In this document: piece by piece, positions 25,526 through 35,153 of the stretch | Position numbering within the stretch: position 1 is the stretch's first letter | How the letters are laid out: the number at the start of each line of letters is the position of its first letter | Assembly: GCA_035689115.1 (NCBI GenBank) | Contig: DASSMA010000064.1 | Span: forward strand, 186,001 to 250,000 | DNA: 64,000 nt | Direction of reading: 5' to 3' | Origin: JAHFUS01 sp035689115 | GTDB taxonomy: Bacteria; Actinomycetota; Acidimicrobiia; Acidimicrobiales; GCA-2861595 | Translations under genes and position numbers: made by a program | The notes under the pieces: generated by a model | What the model was told of the DNA's origin: nothing | Seen by the model: only the letters and a program-made list of their open reading frames with translations | Databases searched by the model: none

Positions 25526-27631
25526 CTACCGGGGCCAGATGCCGGCGGGTGAGGGCGAGAAGGGAAGGGTGGGGGGCCGCCGGACGGCCACCGGGTGCTC
25601 GGCCAGGTAGGCCTCCATGGCCGGCGCCGGCAGCGGGTGGGAGAACAGGTAGCCCTGGCCCATGTCGGCGCCCATGGCGTAGAGCTCCTCGGCCTGCTCC
25701 GGGCGCTCGATCCCCTCGGCCACGGTGCGCAGGTTGAAGGTGCGGGCCAGCTTCACGACGGCTCGGGCGACGGCCGAGTGCTCGGCGCCCTGGGTCACGC
25801 CCACCACGAAGGACTTGTCGATCTTCAGGACGTCGATGGGGAGCGAGCGCAGGTAGCTGAGCGACGAGTAGCCGGTCCCGAAGTCGTCGACCGCCAGCTT
25901 GATGCCCAGCTCCTTGAGCCGTCGGAGCTTCTGCACGGTGGCGCCGAAGTCGCTCATGAACAGGCTCTCGGTGATCTCCAGGGTGAGGAGGCGCCCGTCC
26001 ATCCCGGTGTCGTCCAGCACCAGCGCGACCTGGTCGAAGAAGCCGCCGTGCTCGATCTGGCGCACCGAGGTGTTCACGCAGAGCCGCAGCGGTTCGCTCC
26101 CCGGCCGCCGCTGGTGCCACTCCCTCGCCTGCCGGCAGGCCTCGGTGAGGATGTGGCGCCCGAGCTCGCGGATGTAGCCGCTCTCCTCGGCCACGGCGAT
26201 GAAGTCCAGGGGCGGGATCATCCCCCGCTCCGGATGGCGCCAACGGGCCAGGACCTCGGCACCGGTAAGCTCCCCGGTGGCCAGGTCGATGATCGGCTGG
26301 TAGGCGAGGGTCAGCTCCTTGCGGCCCACCGCCCGGCGGAGGTCGGCGTCCAGGTCGAGCCGGCGGAGGGCGGCGGTGTGCATGGCCGCCTCGAACACCC
26401 GGAACTGCCCCTTCCCGGCCGCCTTGGCGGTGTACATGGCGGCGTCGGCGTTGCGCAGCAGGGCGTCGGCGTCCTGGCCCGGTTCGGACAGGGCGATCCC
26501 GATGCTGCCGCTCAGCACCACTTCCTTGCCCTGCACCACGATCGGGGTCACGAGCACGTCGAGGATCCGGCTGGCCAGCACGCCGGTGTCGAGCTGCGAG
26601 GTGTTCTCCAGCAGCACGGCGAACTCGTCGCCCCCGAGCCGGGCGGCCGTGTCGTCGGGCCGCAGCCAGCGCAGCAACCGGCGCCCGACCTCGGCCAGGA
26701 CCTCGTCGCCGGCGGCGTGACCAAGGCTGTCATTGACCGTCTTGAACCCGTCGAGGTCGACGAAGAGGACGGCGTGGGGGCGAGCCGGCGAGCGCCGGAG
26801 GCGGGCCAGGGCCTTGCCCACGTGCTCGCGGAAGAGCGTGCGGTTGGCCAGCCCGGTGAGCGGGTCGTAGAGGGCCTGCTGGAGCAGTGCCGCCTCGTGG
26901 GCCTTGCGCTCGCTGACATCGCGGATGGCGAGGACCCGGGCGTCAGCGGTGTCGAGGTCGATCATCGTGACCTCGGTGGGCACCCAGTGGCCGTGGAGAT
27001 GGGAGAAGCGGATCTCGTCGACCTGCCTGGCGTCGGAGCCCGGCTCCCGTGCCCGCAGGGCGTCCAGCTGGTCGCGGTCCTCGGGATGGGCCAGCCCGGC
27101 CAGCAGCCGGCCGGTCAGCCACGCCGCCGGGCGCCCGAGCATCGAGTCGGCCGCCGGCGTGGCGTGGAGGATGTGACCGTCCCGGTCCAGGGTGACGGTG
27201 ATGTCCGGCGACCGGCGGACGATCTCGAGCGCCAGGCGGCTGTGCTCCACCTCGGCGGCGAGCGTCTCCATGGCGTCCACCAGCGAGGCCGGGTCGCCCT
27301 CGGGGCCCTCGGGGCCCACCGTCGCCGCCAGCTCGTCGAGCCGGGCGAGGGGCTCGGTGATCTCCCGCCGCATGGCCAGCCAGCCGGCGACGGCCAGGGC
27401 GCCGGCGCCCATGGCCACCAGGGCCAGGCCGGCGTCACGCCACCCCCGAGCCGGGTCCCCGGCCAGCCGCGCCACCACCAGCGAGAGGAGCACGCCGGCG
27501 GCCAGCACGCCGAGCGCGACGGCAGGGAGCGAAGCAGCCACGACCGACCGCCCACCGGTGCCAGCGCCGCCGGCTCCCGAGGTGGCCTGCGGTCCTGGCG
27601 CGACCGGTCCAGCCCACAAGCGGGTTTTCAC
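25526..27631 (-). CDS. Membrane PAS-GGDEF-EAL cyclic-di-GMP protein
   Basis: A 701-residue sensor for cyclic-di-GMP metabolism. Two membrane helices lie within the first 90 residues, then a HAMP-like/PAS region (about 130-270, ending in RDVSERKAHEA), a GGDEF cyclase domain with an intact LGGDEFAVL site and an EAL phosphodiesterase domain. The EAL signature is AEVLARWRHP, keeping the catalytic Glu, and DDFGTGYSSL is intact. It may therefore have both activities. GTG 27631 is preceded by AGGAGAA. It is transcribed away from the hydrogenase-like gene. Confidence 0.9.
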   Translation of the reverse strand: MKTRLWAGPVAPGPQATSGAGGAGTGGRSVVAASLPAVALGVLAAGVLLSLVVARLAGDPARGWRDAGLALVAMGAGALAVAGWLAMRREITEPLARLDELAATVGPEGPEGDPASLVDAMETLAAEVEHSRLALEIVRRSPDITVTLDRDGHILHATPAADSMLGRPAAWLTGRLLAGLAHPEDRDQLDALRAREPGSDARQVDEIRFSHLHGHWVPTEVTMIDLDTADARVLAIRDVSERKAHEAALLQQALYDPLTGLANRTLFREHVGKALARLRRSPARPHAVLFVDLDGFKTVNDSLGHAAGDEVLAEVGRRLLRWLRPDDTAARLGGDEFAVLLENTSQLDTGVLASRILDVLVTPIVVQGKEVVLSGSIGIALSEPGQDADALLRNADAAMYTAKAAGKGQFRVFEAAMHTAALRRLDLDADLRRAVGRKELTLAYQPIIDLATGELTGAEVLARWRHPERGMIPPLDFIAVAEESGYIRELGRHILTEACRQAREWHQRRPGSEPLRLCVNTSVRQIEHGGFFDQVALVLDDTGMDGRLLTLEITESLFMSDFGATVQKLRRLKELGIKLAVDDFGTGYSSLSYLRSLPIDVLKIDKSFVVGVTQGAEHSAVARAVVKLARTFNLRTVAEGIERPEQAEELYAMGADMGQGYLFSHPLPAPAMEAYLAEHPVAVRRPPTLPFSPSPAGIWPR

Positions 27632-27732
27632 GCATGTTCTCCTTCGGCAGGGCCGGCGGGGGTTGTGAGTGTCAGCGACAGATACCCGTTGCCCAAGGTT
27701 CACGAGGCCGTAACAGGTGCCGATAAGAGGCG

Positions 27733-28836
27733 GTGACGGTGAGCATCGCTGCGTCGACCGACCCTTTCGCGCCGATCGCCGTGCGCCACGAGCCCGAGCG
27801 CCCCGACCCGCTGGCCCTCGGCCCGCTCAGCCGGGTGTACCTGCTCTGGCTGGCCGGTGCGTCCTGCGAGGGCTGCTCGGTGGCGGCCACCGGCGGGACG
27901 CATCCCCGACTCGAGCAGCTGCTGTCGGGTGCCATCCCCGGCCTGCCGCGGGTCGACCTGGTGCACGCCCTGCTCTCCGTCGAGTCCGGCGACGACTGGA
28001 TCACCAACCTGGAACTGGCCTGCCGCGGGGAGCTGGATGCGCCCTACGTCCTGGTGTGGGAGGGATCGGTCCTCGACGAGTCCACCGCCGGGAGCGGGTT
28101 CTGGTTCGGGGTCGGCGCCGACCGGGTCACCGGGCGGCAGCTCACCAGCCGGGACTGGCTGGACCGCCTGGCGCCCGGCGCGGCGGCGACCATCGCCGTG
28201 GGTACGTGCGCCGCCTGGGGCGGGATCCCGGCGGCCGCCGGCAACGCCACCGGCGCCATGTCCCTCGGGGCCTACCTCGGCGACTCCTACCGGTCGGCCG
28301 CCGGCGTCCCCCTCGTGAACATCCCGGGCTGCGCGCCGCTCGGGGACAACGTCACCGAGACGGTGGCGGCCCTGCTCCTCCACCTCAACGGGCTGGCCCC
28401 GCTCCCCGCCCTCGACGAGCTGGGCCGGCCGGCGTGGCTGTTCGCCGAGACGGCCCACGCCTCGTGCCCCCGGGCGAGCTACTACGACGACGGCGTCTTC
28501 GCCGCCGAGGCGGGCAGCGGGTCGTGCCTGGTGGAACTCGGGTGTTGGGGCCCGGTCGTGCAGTGCAACGTCGCCGAGCGGGGCGTCATCGACGGCCACG
28601 GCGGGTGCATGCTGGCCGGTGGCATCTGCATCGGCTGCACCATGCCGGGGTTCCCCGACCGCTTCGCCCCGTTCTTCGGAACCCCGGACCTGGCCGGGCA
28701 GGCGCCGTCGCCGCCACCGCCGGCCCCCGTCGCCGGCGGCTTCCTCCGCCGGCTGGCCGGGCTGGGCGCCCCGCACCGGCACCGCCCCAGCAGGGCGGCC
28801 CCGCCGGCCCGGCAGCGCTTCTACCGGCACCGCTAG
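27733..28836 (+). CDS. NiFe-hydrogenase small subunit-like protein, without a large subunit
   Basis: A 367-residue protein resembling the small subunit (HhyS) of high-affinity group 1h [NiFe]-hydrogenases of actinobacteria. All cluster-ligand regions are present: GASCEGCSV, VGTCAAWGG, IPGCAPLGDN, HASCPRASYYDDG, LGCWGPVVQC and GGICIGCTMPGFP. Group 1h normally has Asp (SCDGDS) where this protein has the second Cys of SCEGCS. There is no Tat signal, as in group 1h. The catalytic large subunit, which normally follows directly, is absent; miaB follows instead. It may be an electron-transfer protein, or its partner may lie elsewhere. The tail from about residue 320 is Pro/Arg-rich. Confidence 0.82.
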   Translation: MTVSIAASTDPFAPIAVRHEPERPDPLALGPLSRVYLLWLAGASCEGCSVAATGGTHPRLEQLLSGAIPGLPRVDLVHALLSVESGDDWITNLELACRGELDAPYVLVWEGSVLDESTAGSGFWFGVGADRVTGRQLTSRDWLDRLAPGAAATIAVGTCAAWGGIPAAAGNATGAMSLGAYLGDSYRSAAGVPLVNIPGCAPLGDNVTETVAALLLHLNGLAPLPALDELGRPAWLFAETAHASCPRASYYDDGVFAAEAGSGSCLVELGCWGPVVQCNVAERGVIDGHGGCMLAGGICIGCTMPGFPDRFAPFFGTPDLAGQAPSPPPPAPVAGGFLRRLAGLGAPHRHRPSRAAPPARQRFYRHR

Positions 28837-28854
28837 CGCGAGACTGGGCGTCCC

Positions 28855-30222
28855 ATGGCCGCCCCGAGGTACCTGATCCGCACTTTCGGGTGCCAGATGA
28901 ACGAGCACGACTCGGAGCGCATCGCCGGGCTGCTCGAGTCCGACGGCATGGAGGTCACCGACGACCTCGAGGCGGCCGACGTCGTGGTGCTCAACACGTG
29001 CTGCATCCGCGAGAACGCCGACAACAAGCTCTACGGCCACCTCGGCCATCTGAAGGCCCTGAAGGAGCGCCGCCCCGGCCTCCAGATCGCGGTGGCCGGC
29101 TGCCTGGCCCAGAAGGACCGGGAGCTGATCCAGCAGCGGGCGCCCCACACCGACGTGGTGTTCGGCACCCACAACGTGGGGTCGGCCCTCCACCTGCTGG
29201 AGCGGGCCCGGGCCGACGGCCCGGTCATGGAGATCCTCGAGGAGTCCGACTCCTTCCCGTCCGCCCTCCCCGCCCGCCAGAACGTCCCCTGGGCGGCGTG
29301 GATCACGATCCAGATCGGCTGCGACAACACCTGCGCCTTCTGCATCGTCCCCTCGGTGCGCGGCAAGGAGATCAGCCGCCCGCCGGCCGAGGTGGTGGCC
29401 GAGGTCGCCAAGGTGGCGGCGGCGGGCACGGTCGAGGTCACCCTGCTCGGCCAGAACGTCAACTCCTACGGGCGCGACCTCACCCGCCGACGGCCCCTGT
29501 TCGCCGCCCTGCTGCGGGACGTGGGGGCGGTCGACGGCATCCGCCGGGTGCGCTGGACCAGCCCCCATCCGAAGGACCTGCGGCCGGAGACCATCGAGGC
29601 CATGGCCGGCACGCCGGCGGTGTGCGAGCACCTCCACCTGCCGCTCCAGTCGGGCAGCGACCGCGTCCTGGCCGCCATGCACCGCGGCTACACCGCCGAG
29701 CGCTACCTCCGGCGCCTGGCCGAGGCCCGGGCCACGGTGCCCGACCTGGCCGTCACCACCGACCTCATCATCGGGTTCCCCGGCGAGACCGACGACGACT
29801 TCGCCGCCACCCTCGACGTGGTGGCCGAGGCCGGCTACGACAGCGCCTACACCTTCGTGTTCTCGCCCCGCCCCGGCACCCAGGCGGCCACCCTCGCCGA
29901 CCGCTTCGTGCCGCCCGAGGTGGTGGCCGACCGCTTCGCCCGCCTCAAGGTGGTGGTCGAGCGCTCGGCGCTGGCCCGCCACCGGGCACGGGTCGGACTG
30001 GTGGAGGAGGTGCTGGTCGAGGGGCCGAGCCGCAAGGACCCGTCGCTGCTCACCGGCCGCACCAGGCAGAACAAGCTGGTGCACTTCGCCGGCCGCCTGG
30101 CGCCCGGCACCTTCGCCGAGGTCCGGGTCACCGGCGCCGCGCCCCATCACCTCACCGGCGAGCTGGTCGAGGTCACCGCCCGCCCCCGCCACCGCACCCG
30201 CATCCCCGTCGCCTCGGCTTGA
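28855..30222 (+). CDS. miaB: tRNA-2-methylthio-N6-dimethylallyladenosine synthase
   Basis: A radical-SAM methylthiotransferase acting on i6A37 of tRNAs that read U-starting codons. The 455 residues include the FGCQMNEHDSE opening, NTCCIREN, AGCLAQKD, the radical-SAM cluster CDNTCAFCIVP and a C-terminal TRAM domain ending near VTARP. It overlaps miaA by 4 bp (TTGA), and miaA makes its substrate, so the pair acts in sequence. Confidence 0.95.
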   Translation: MAAPRYLIRTFGCQMNEHDSERIAGLLESDGMEVTDDLEAADVVVLNTCCIRENADNKLYGHLGHLKALKERRPGLQIAVAGCLAQKDRELIQQRAPHTDVVFGTHNVGSALHLLERARADGPVMEILEESDSFPSALPARQNVPWAAWITIQIGCDNTCAFCIVPSVRGKEISRPPAEVVAEVAKVAAAGTVEVTLLGQNVNSYGRDLTRRRPLFAALLRDVGAVDGIRRVRWTSPHPKDLRPETIEAMAGTPAVCEHLHLPLQSGSDRVLAAMHRGYTAERYLRRLAEARATVPDLAVTTDLIIGFPGETDDDFAATLDVVAEAGYDSAYTFVFSPRPGTQAATLADRFVPPEVVADRFARLKVVVERSALARHRARVGLVEEVLVEGPSRKDPSLLTGRTRQNKLVHFAGRLAPGTFAEVRVTGAAPHHLTGELVEVTARPRHRTRIPVASA

Positions 30223-31118
30223 CCCACCTGGCCCTCGTCGGCCCCACCGCCACCGGCAAGTCGACCCTCGCCGTCGAGGTCGCCCGGCGGTGGCCCGACG
30301 TGGAGCTGGTCTCGGCGGACTCGATGCAGGTGTACCGCGGCATGGACGTGGGCACGGCCAAGCCCACGCCGGCCGAGCAGGCGGAGGTCCCGGTCCACCT
30401 GCTGGACCTGACCGACCCGTCGGAGGACTACTCGGTGGCCGACTTCCAGGCGGCCGCCGCCGGCGTGCTGGCCGGTATCGAGGAGCGTGGCCACCGGGCC
30501 CTGCTGGTGGGCGGCACAGGCCTGTACGTGCGGGCGGTGGTGGACGGGCTCACCATCCCGGGGCAGTGGCCCCAGGTGCGGGCCGAGCTGGACGCCGAGC
30601 CGGACACGGCCGCCCTCCACGCCCGCCTGCGCCAGGCCGACCCCGTGGCCGCGTCCCGCATGGAGCCCGGCAACCGCCGGCGGGTGGTGCGGGCCCTGGA
30701 GGTGGTCGTCGGCTCCGGGCGCCCCTTCTCCAGCTTCGGCGCCGGCCTGGAGGCCCACCCGCCCAGCCGGTTCCGGATGGCCGGGGTGTGGCTGCCCCGG
30801 CCGGTGGTGGCCGCCCGCATCGAGGCGCGCCTCGCCGCCATGGTGGCCGGCGGCCTCGTCGACGAGACCCGCCGGCTGGCCGCCGCCGGCCTTTCCCGCA
30901 CCGCCGCCCAGGCCCTGGGCTACAAGGAGGTGCTACGCCACCTGGCCGGCGAGTCGACGCTGGAGGAGGCGGTGGCCGAGGCCGCCAGCCGCACCCGGGG
31001 CTTCTCGCGGCGCCAGCGCATGTGGTTCCGGCGGGACCCCAGAGTGACCTGGTACGGGGCGGCCGAGAATCCGGTCGCCATCCTCCCCGCCCTGCTGGGA
31101 GACTGGGAACGACCATGA
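30219..31118 (+). CDS. miaA: tRNA dimethylallyltransferase
   Basis: Adds a dimethylallyl group to A37 of tRNA. The 299-residue protein has the P-loop GPTATGKST, SADSMQVYRGMDVGTAK, the GGTGLYVRA motif and the tRNA-binding RQRMWFRRD near the end. The start is TTG 30219 inside the miaB stop (TTGA); there is no ATG or GTG before the P-loop. It overlaps dapF by 4 bp. Confidence 0.94.
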   Translation: MTHLALVGPTATGKSTLAVEVARRWPDVELVSADSMQVYRGMDVGTAKPTPAEQAEVPVHLLDLTDPSEDYSVADFQAAAAGVLAGIEERGHRALLVGGTGLYVRAVVDGLTIPGQWPQVRAELDAEPDTAALHARLRQADPVAASRMEPGNRRRVVRALEVVVGSGRPFSSFGAGLEAHPPSRFRMAGVWLPRPVVAARIEARLAAMVAGGLVDETRRLAAAGLSRTAAQALGYKEVLRHLAGESTLEEAVAEAASRTRGFSRRQRMWFRRDPRVTWYGAAENPVAILPALLGDWERP

Positions 31119-31909
31119 CCCTTCTGTCCCTCAGCAAGCACCACGGCCTGGGCAACGACTTCCTCGTCCTGCTCGACCCCCACGGCGCCCACCCGGTGGA
31201 CGCCTCGCTGGCCCGCGCCCTGTGCGACCGCCACCGGGGCGTCGGCGCCGACGGCCTGATCCGGGTCACCGCCGGCACCGGCGGGGCCGACGTCACCATG
31301 GAGCTGCGCAACGCCGACGGCGGCCCGGCCGAGATGAGCGGCAACGGCATCCGCTGCCTGGCCCAGGCGGTGCTCGACGCCGGCCTGGCCGCCGGCCCGG
31401 AGCTCACGGTGGCCACCGCCGCCGGCCTGCGGCGCGTCACCGTGCACGCCGCCGAGGGCGCCGTGATGCAGGTGAGCGTCGACATGGGACAGGCCAAGGT
31501 CGGCCCCGACGAGCCCCAGCCCATGGAGGGCCGGGGCGTGCGCCCGGTCGACATGGGGAACCCCCACGTCGTGGTGTGGGGCCCGGGTTTCAGCACCGAC
31601 GACGTGCTCGGCATGGGCGCCGAGGTCGACCGGCGCACCCCGGGCGGCACCAACGTGGAGTTCGTGACGGTCGGGCCCGGGGCCGGCGAGCTCACCATGC
31701 GGGTGTGGGAGCGGGGTGTGGGCGAGACCCAGGCCTGCGGCACCGGCGCCTGCGCGGCGGCCGCCGCCGCCCATGAGTGGGGGCTGGTGGGCGCGCGGGT
31801 CGTGGTCCACCAGCCGGGCGGCGACGCCGAGGTGGAGCTGCGGGCCGGCGGCGTCGTGCTCACCGGCCCGTCGGTGCGGATCGCCAGGATCGAGGTCGAC
31901 GTCGCATGA
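31115..31909 (+). CDS. dapF: Diaminopimelate epimerase
   Basis: Converts LL- to meso-diaminopimelate for peptidoglycan and lysine. The 264-residue protein has both catalytic Cys residues, in MSGNGIRCLA and TQACGTGACAAA, and the HGLGNDFLVL opening. It is joined to miaA and hflX by 4-bp ATGA overlaps, the same order as in mycobacteria. Confidence 0.95.
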   Translation: MTLLSLSKHHGLGNDFLVLLDPHGAHPVDASLARALCDRHRGVGADGLIRVTAGTGGADVTMELRNADGGPAEMSGNGIRCLAQAVLDAGLAAGPELTVATAAGLRRVTVHAAEGAVMQVSVDMGQAKVGPDEPQPMEGRGVRPVDMGNPHVVVWGPGFSTDDVLGMGAEVDRRTPGGTNVEFVTVGPGAGELTMRVWERGVGETQACGTGACAAAAAAHEWGLVGARVVVHQPGGDAEVELRAGGVVLTGPSVRIARIEVDVA

Positions 31910-33165
31910 CCCTGATCGAACGCACCTTCCGGGAGAAGATCATCCTGGTGGGCATGGCCCGCAGCGGCGCCGACGTCGACGACGTGGAGGCCAGCCTCGA
32001 CGAGCTGGCCCTGCTCGTCGACACCGCCGGGGCCGACGTGGTGGGCCGCGTCGTCCAGCGCCGGGAGACGCCCGACCCGGCCACCTACGTCGGCAAGGGC
32101 AAGGCCGAGGAGCTGCGGGAGATGTCGCTGGCCCTCGACGTCGACACGGTGGTGTTCGACGACGACCTGTCGCCGGCCCAGCACCGCAACCTGGAGAAGA
32201 TCCTGGGCCGCACCGCCATCGACCGCACGGCGGTGATCCTCGACATCTTCGCCCAGAACGCCCGCACCCCCGAGGGCCGGGCCCAGGTCGAGCTGGCCCT
32301 CCTGCGCTACCGCCTGCCCCGCCTCAAGGGCAAGGGCACCATGCTGTCCCAGCAGGGCGCCGGCATCGGCACCAGGGGCCCGGGCGAGACCAAGCTGGAG
32401 GTCGACCGCCGGCGCCTGCTCCGGCGCATGACCCGCCTGGAGGCCGAGCTGCGGGAGCTCGACAAGAACCGCCGGGTCCAGCGGGCCGCCCGCCGCCGCA
32501 GCCGCCTGCACCTGGTGTCACTGGTGGGCTACACCAACGCCGGCAAGTCCACGCTGCTGAACACCCTCACCGACGCCGGCGTGCTGGTGGAGGACCGCCT
32601 CTTCGCCACCCTCGACCCCCGCACCCGCCGCCTGGCCCTGCCCGGCGGCGAGTCGGTGTTGCTGTCCGACACGGTGGGCTTCGTCCGCAAGCTGCCCCAC
32701 CAGCTGGTGCAGGCCTTCAAGTCCACCCTCGAGGTGGTCCGGGAGGCCGACCTCCTCGTCCATGTGGTCGACTCCGCCGCCCCCGATCCGGAGGCCCAGA
32801 TCGAGGCGGTGCGGGTGGTGCTCGACGAGCTGCACGCCGAGCGGGTGCCGGAGCTGCTGGCCTTCAACAAGGCCGACGCCACCGACGAGGCCAAGCGCCT
32901 GTGCGCCGAGCACCCCGGCTCGGTGGCGATCAGCGCCCTCACCGGCGCCGGCATCGACGACCTGCTGGGCGCCGTCGCCGACCGCCTGCGGGCCGCCGCC
33001 CGCGTGCTGGAGCTGTTCGTGCCCTTCGCCCGGGGCGACGTGGTCGCCGCCCTCCACCGCGAGGGCGAGGTCCTCGACGAGGAGCACGCCGAGGACGGCA
33101 CCCGCATCCGCGTCCGCGTCGACCAGGCCGGCGCCGCCCGCTTCGCCGAGTTCCTCGCCTCGTGA
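31906..33165 (+). CDS. hflX: Ribosome-splitting GTPase HflX
   Basis: A GTPase that binds the 50S subunit and splits stalled ribosomes under stress. The 419 residues include the N-terminal HflX domain (TYVGKGKAEEL, GPGETKLEVDRR), a coiled helix pair (about 165-190), G1 GYTNAGKST, G3 DTVGF, G4 NKAD and a short C-terminal domain. Last of the miaB-miaA-dapF-hflX overlapping run. Confidence 0.95.
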   Translation: MTLIERTFREKIILVGMARSGADVDDVEASLDELALLVDTAGADVVGRVVQRRETPDPATYVGKGKAEELREMSLALDVDTVVFDDDLSPAQHRNLEKILGRTAIDRTAVILDIFAQNARTPEGRAQVELALLRYRLPRLKGKGTMLSQQGAGIGTRGPGETKLEVDRRRLLRRMTRLEAELRELDKNRRVQRAARRRSRLHLVSLVGYTNAGKSTLLNTLTDAGVLVEDRLFATLDPRTRRLALPGGESVLLSDTVGFVRKLPHQLVQAFKSTLEVVREADLLVHVVDSAAPDPEAQIEAVRVVLDELHAERVPELLAFNKADATDEAKRLCAEHPGSVAISALTGAGIDDLLGAVADRLRAAARVLELFVPFARGDVVAALHREGEVLDEEHAEDGTRIRVRVDQAGAARFAEFLAS

Positions 33166-33199
33166 GCGGCGTCGCCGCTCGAGGTATCGGGGTGGCGGC

Positions 33200-34315
33200 G
33201 TGAGCGCCGGGTTCCAGCCGCCGGTCTACCCCTACGAGCGGCTGGCCGGCGCCAAGGAGAAGGCCGAGGCCCACGACGGCGGGATGGTCGACCTGTCCAT
33301 CGGCACGCCCGGCGACCCCACGCCCGACGCCGTGGTGGAGGCGCTGGCCACGTCGAAGGCCGAGGCCGGCTATCCCTGGTCGGTGGGCAGCGCCCGGTAC
33401 CGGCAGGCGGCGGCGGGTTGGATGCGGCGCCGCCTGGGCGTCGACGTCGACCCGGCGCTGGTGTTCGCCTGCATCGGCTCCAAGGAGTTCGTCACCACGC
33501 TGCCCCAGTGGCTGCGGCTCCGCACGCCCGACCGCGACACGGTGCTCCACCCGGCGGTGGCCTACCCGAGCTACGCCATGGGGGCCACCCTCGCCGGGTG
33601 CCGCTCGGTGGAGGTGCCGCTCGACTCGCGGTGGCGGCTGGACCTCTCGAAGGTCACCGTGAGCGACGCCGAGCGGGCCCTGTGCCTGTGGGTGAACAGC
33701 CCCGGCAACCCGGCCGGCCAGCTCGACGACCTGGCGGCCGCCGCCGAGTGGGGCCGGGCCCACGGCGTGCCGGTGTTCAGCGACGAGTGCTACGTGGAGT
33801 ACACCTGGGACGGGCCGGCCCGCACCATCCTCGAGGCCGGCACCACCGGCGTGGTGGCCGTGCACTCCCTATCGAAGCGGTCCAACGCGGCGGGCCTGCG
33901 GGCCGGCTTCTACACCGGCGACCCCGACCTGGTCCGGTACCTCTCCGAGGTCCGCAAGCACGTCGGCATGCTCGTGCCCGGGCCGGTGCAGGCGGCCGCC
34001 GCCGTCGCCCTCGACGACGACGCCCACGTCGACGCCCAGCGGGCCCGCTACGCGGAGCGGCTGGCGTGGTTCCGCTCGCTGCTGGCCGCCCTCGGGGTGG
34101 AGGCGGCGATGCCGGGCGGCGGCTTCTACCTGTGGGCGCCGGCGCCGGCCGGCGACGCCTGGGGGTTCACCGAGCGGCTGGCCGCCGAGGGGGGCTGCCT
34201 GGTGAGCCCCGGCGACCTCTACGGCGACGCCGGCGCCGGCTGGGTGCGCGTGGCCCTGGTGCGACCCATGGAGCGCCTGGCCCTGGTGGCCGAGCGCATG
34301 GGGGTCGCCGTCTAG
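33200..34315 (+). CDS. dapC: Succinyldiaminopimelate aminotransferase
   Basis: A fold-type I PLP aminotransferase of 371 residues. It has YPWSVGSARYR, the NSPGNPAGQ loop, DECYVEYTW and the Schiff-base Lys in SLSKRSNAAGLR. It resembles the actinobacterial DapC group, which transaminates N-succinyl-2-amino-6-ketopimelate. The neighbours dapD and dapE support this over other aminotransferases. The TAG stop is also the first half of the promoter hexamer of the next gene. Confidence 0.88.
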   Translation: MSAGFQPPVYPYERLAGAKEKAEAHDGGMVDLSIGTPGDPTPDAVVEALATSKAEAGYPWSVGSARYRQAAAGWMRRRLGVDVDPALVFACIGSKEFVTTLPQWLRLRTPDRDTVLHPAVAYPSYAMGATLAGCRSVEVPLDSRWRLDLSKVTVSDAERALCLWVNSPGNPAGQLDDLAAAAEWGRAHGVPVFSDECYVEYTWDGPARTILEAGTTGVVAVHSLSKRSNAAGLRAGFYTGDPDLVRYLSEVRKHVGMLVPGPVQAAAAVALDDDAHVDAQRARYAERLAWFRSLLAALGVEAAMPGGGFYLWAPAPAGDAWGFTERLAAEGGCLVSPGDLYGDAGAGWVRVALVRPMERLALVAERMGVAV

Positions 34316-34325
34316 GGTCGCACCT

Positions 34326-35153
34326 ATGCGCTTCGCCGTGGAAATGGGCCAGCACCGCCTGGAGTGGGACCAGCTGCTCGACCAAGTGCGCTTCATCGAG
34401 GAGGCCGGCTTCGACGGCGCCTGGATCTTCGACCACTTCCAGCCCCTGTACGGCAGCGGGCCGGGCCCGTGCATGGAGGCGTGGACCCTGCTGGCCGCCC
34501 TGGGCGCCGCCACCACGCGGGTGCGCCTGGGCGCTCTCGTCACCGGGGTCACCTACCGCCACCCGTCGATCCTGGCCACCGAGGTGGCCACCGTCGACAA
34601 CGTGTCGGGCGGCCGGGTGGAGCTCGGCATCGGCGCCGCCTGGTACGAGGCCGAGCACCGCCAGCTGGGCATCCCGTTCCCGCCCACCGGCGAGCGCATC
34701 AGCCGGCTGGAGGAGGCGATCGACGTCATCCGCCTGCTGCTCACCACCGACGACGCGAGCTACGAGGGTCGCTACTACCGCCTCGAGGGCGCAGCCTTCC
34801 GGCCGCGGCCGGTGCAGCGGCCCACCCCGCCCGTCTGGATCGGCGGGTCGGGGGAGCGGCGCATGCTGCCCCTGGTCGGCCGGAAGGCCGACGCCTGGCA
34901 CTGCTTCTCGGCCGGCGCCGACTACGCCCGCAAGTGGTCCATCGTCGCCGGGCACGCCGAGAAGGCGGGCAGAGACCCGTCCACCATCCTGCGCTCGGCC
35001 AGCCTGTCGCTGAGCGAGCCGTGGGACGAGGTGCGCCGGCGGGCCGACGCCCACCGGGCCAACGGCGTGGGTTACGTCATCTGCAGCTGGCCGTCGGAGG
35101 GGCGGGGCCGGCTGGCCGAGTTCGCCGACGACGTCCTGCCCAAGCTGGTCTAG
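34326..35153 (+). CDS. LLM-class F420-dependent oxidoreductase
   Basis: A 275-residue luciferase-like TIM-barrel oxidoreductase. It has FIEEAGFDGAWIFDHF, the nonprolyl-cis region VTYRHPSILA, SGGRVELGIGAAWYE and PPVWIGGSGERR. Members reduce or oxidise unknown metabolites with coenzyme F420. The ATG follows TAGGGT by seven bases. It ends convergently over the methyltransferase gene with a 4-bp overlap. Substrate unknown. Confidence 0.85.
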   Translation: MRFAVEMGQHRLEWDQLLDQVRFIEEAGFDGAWIFDHFQPLYGSGPGPCMEAWTLLAALGAATTRVRLGALVTGVTYRHPSILATEVATVDNVSGGRVELGIGAAWYEAEHRQLGIPFPPTGERISRLEEAIDVIRLLLTTDDASYEGRYYRLEGAAFRPRPVQRPTPPVWIGGSGERRMLPLVGRKADAWHCFSAGADYARKWSIVAGHAEKAGRDPSTILRSASLSLSEPWDEVRRRADAHRANGVGYVICSWPSEGRGRLAEFADDVLPKLV

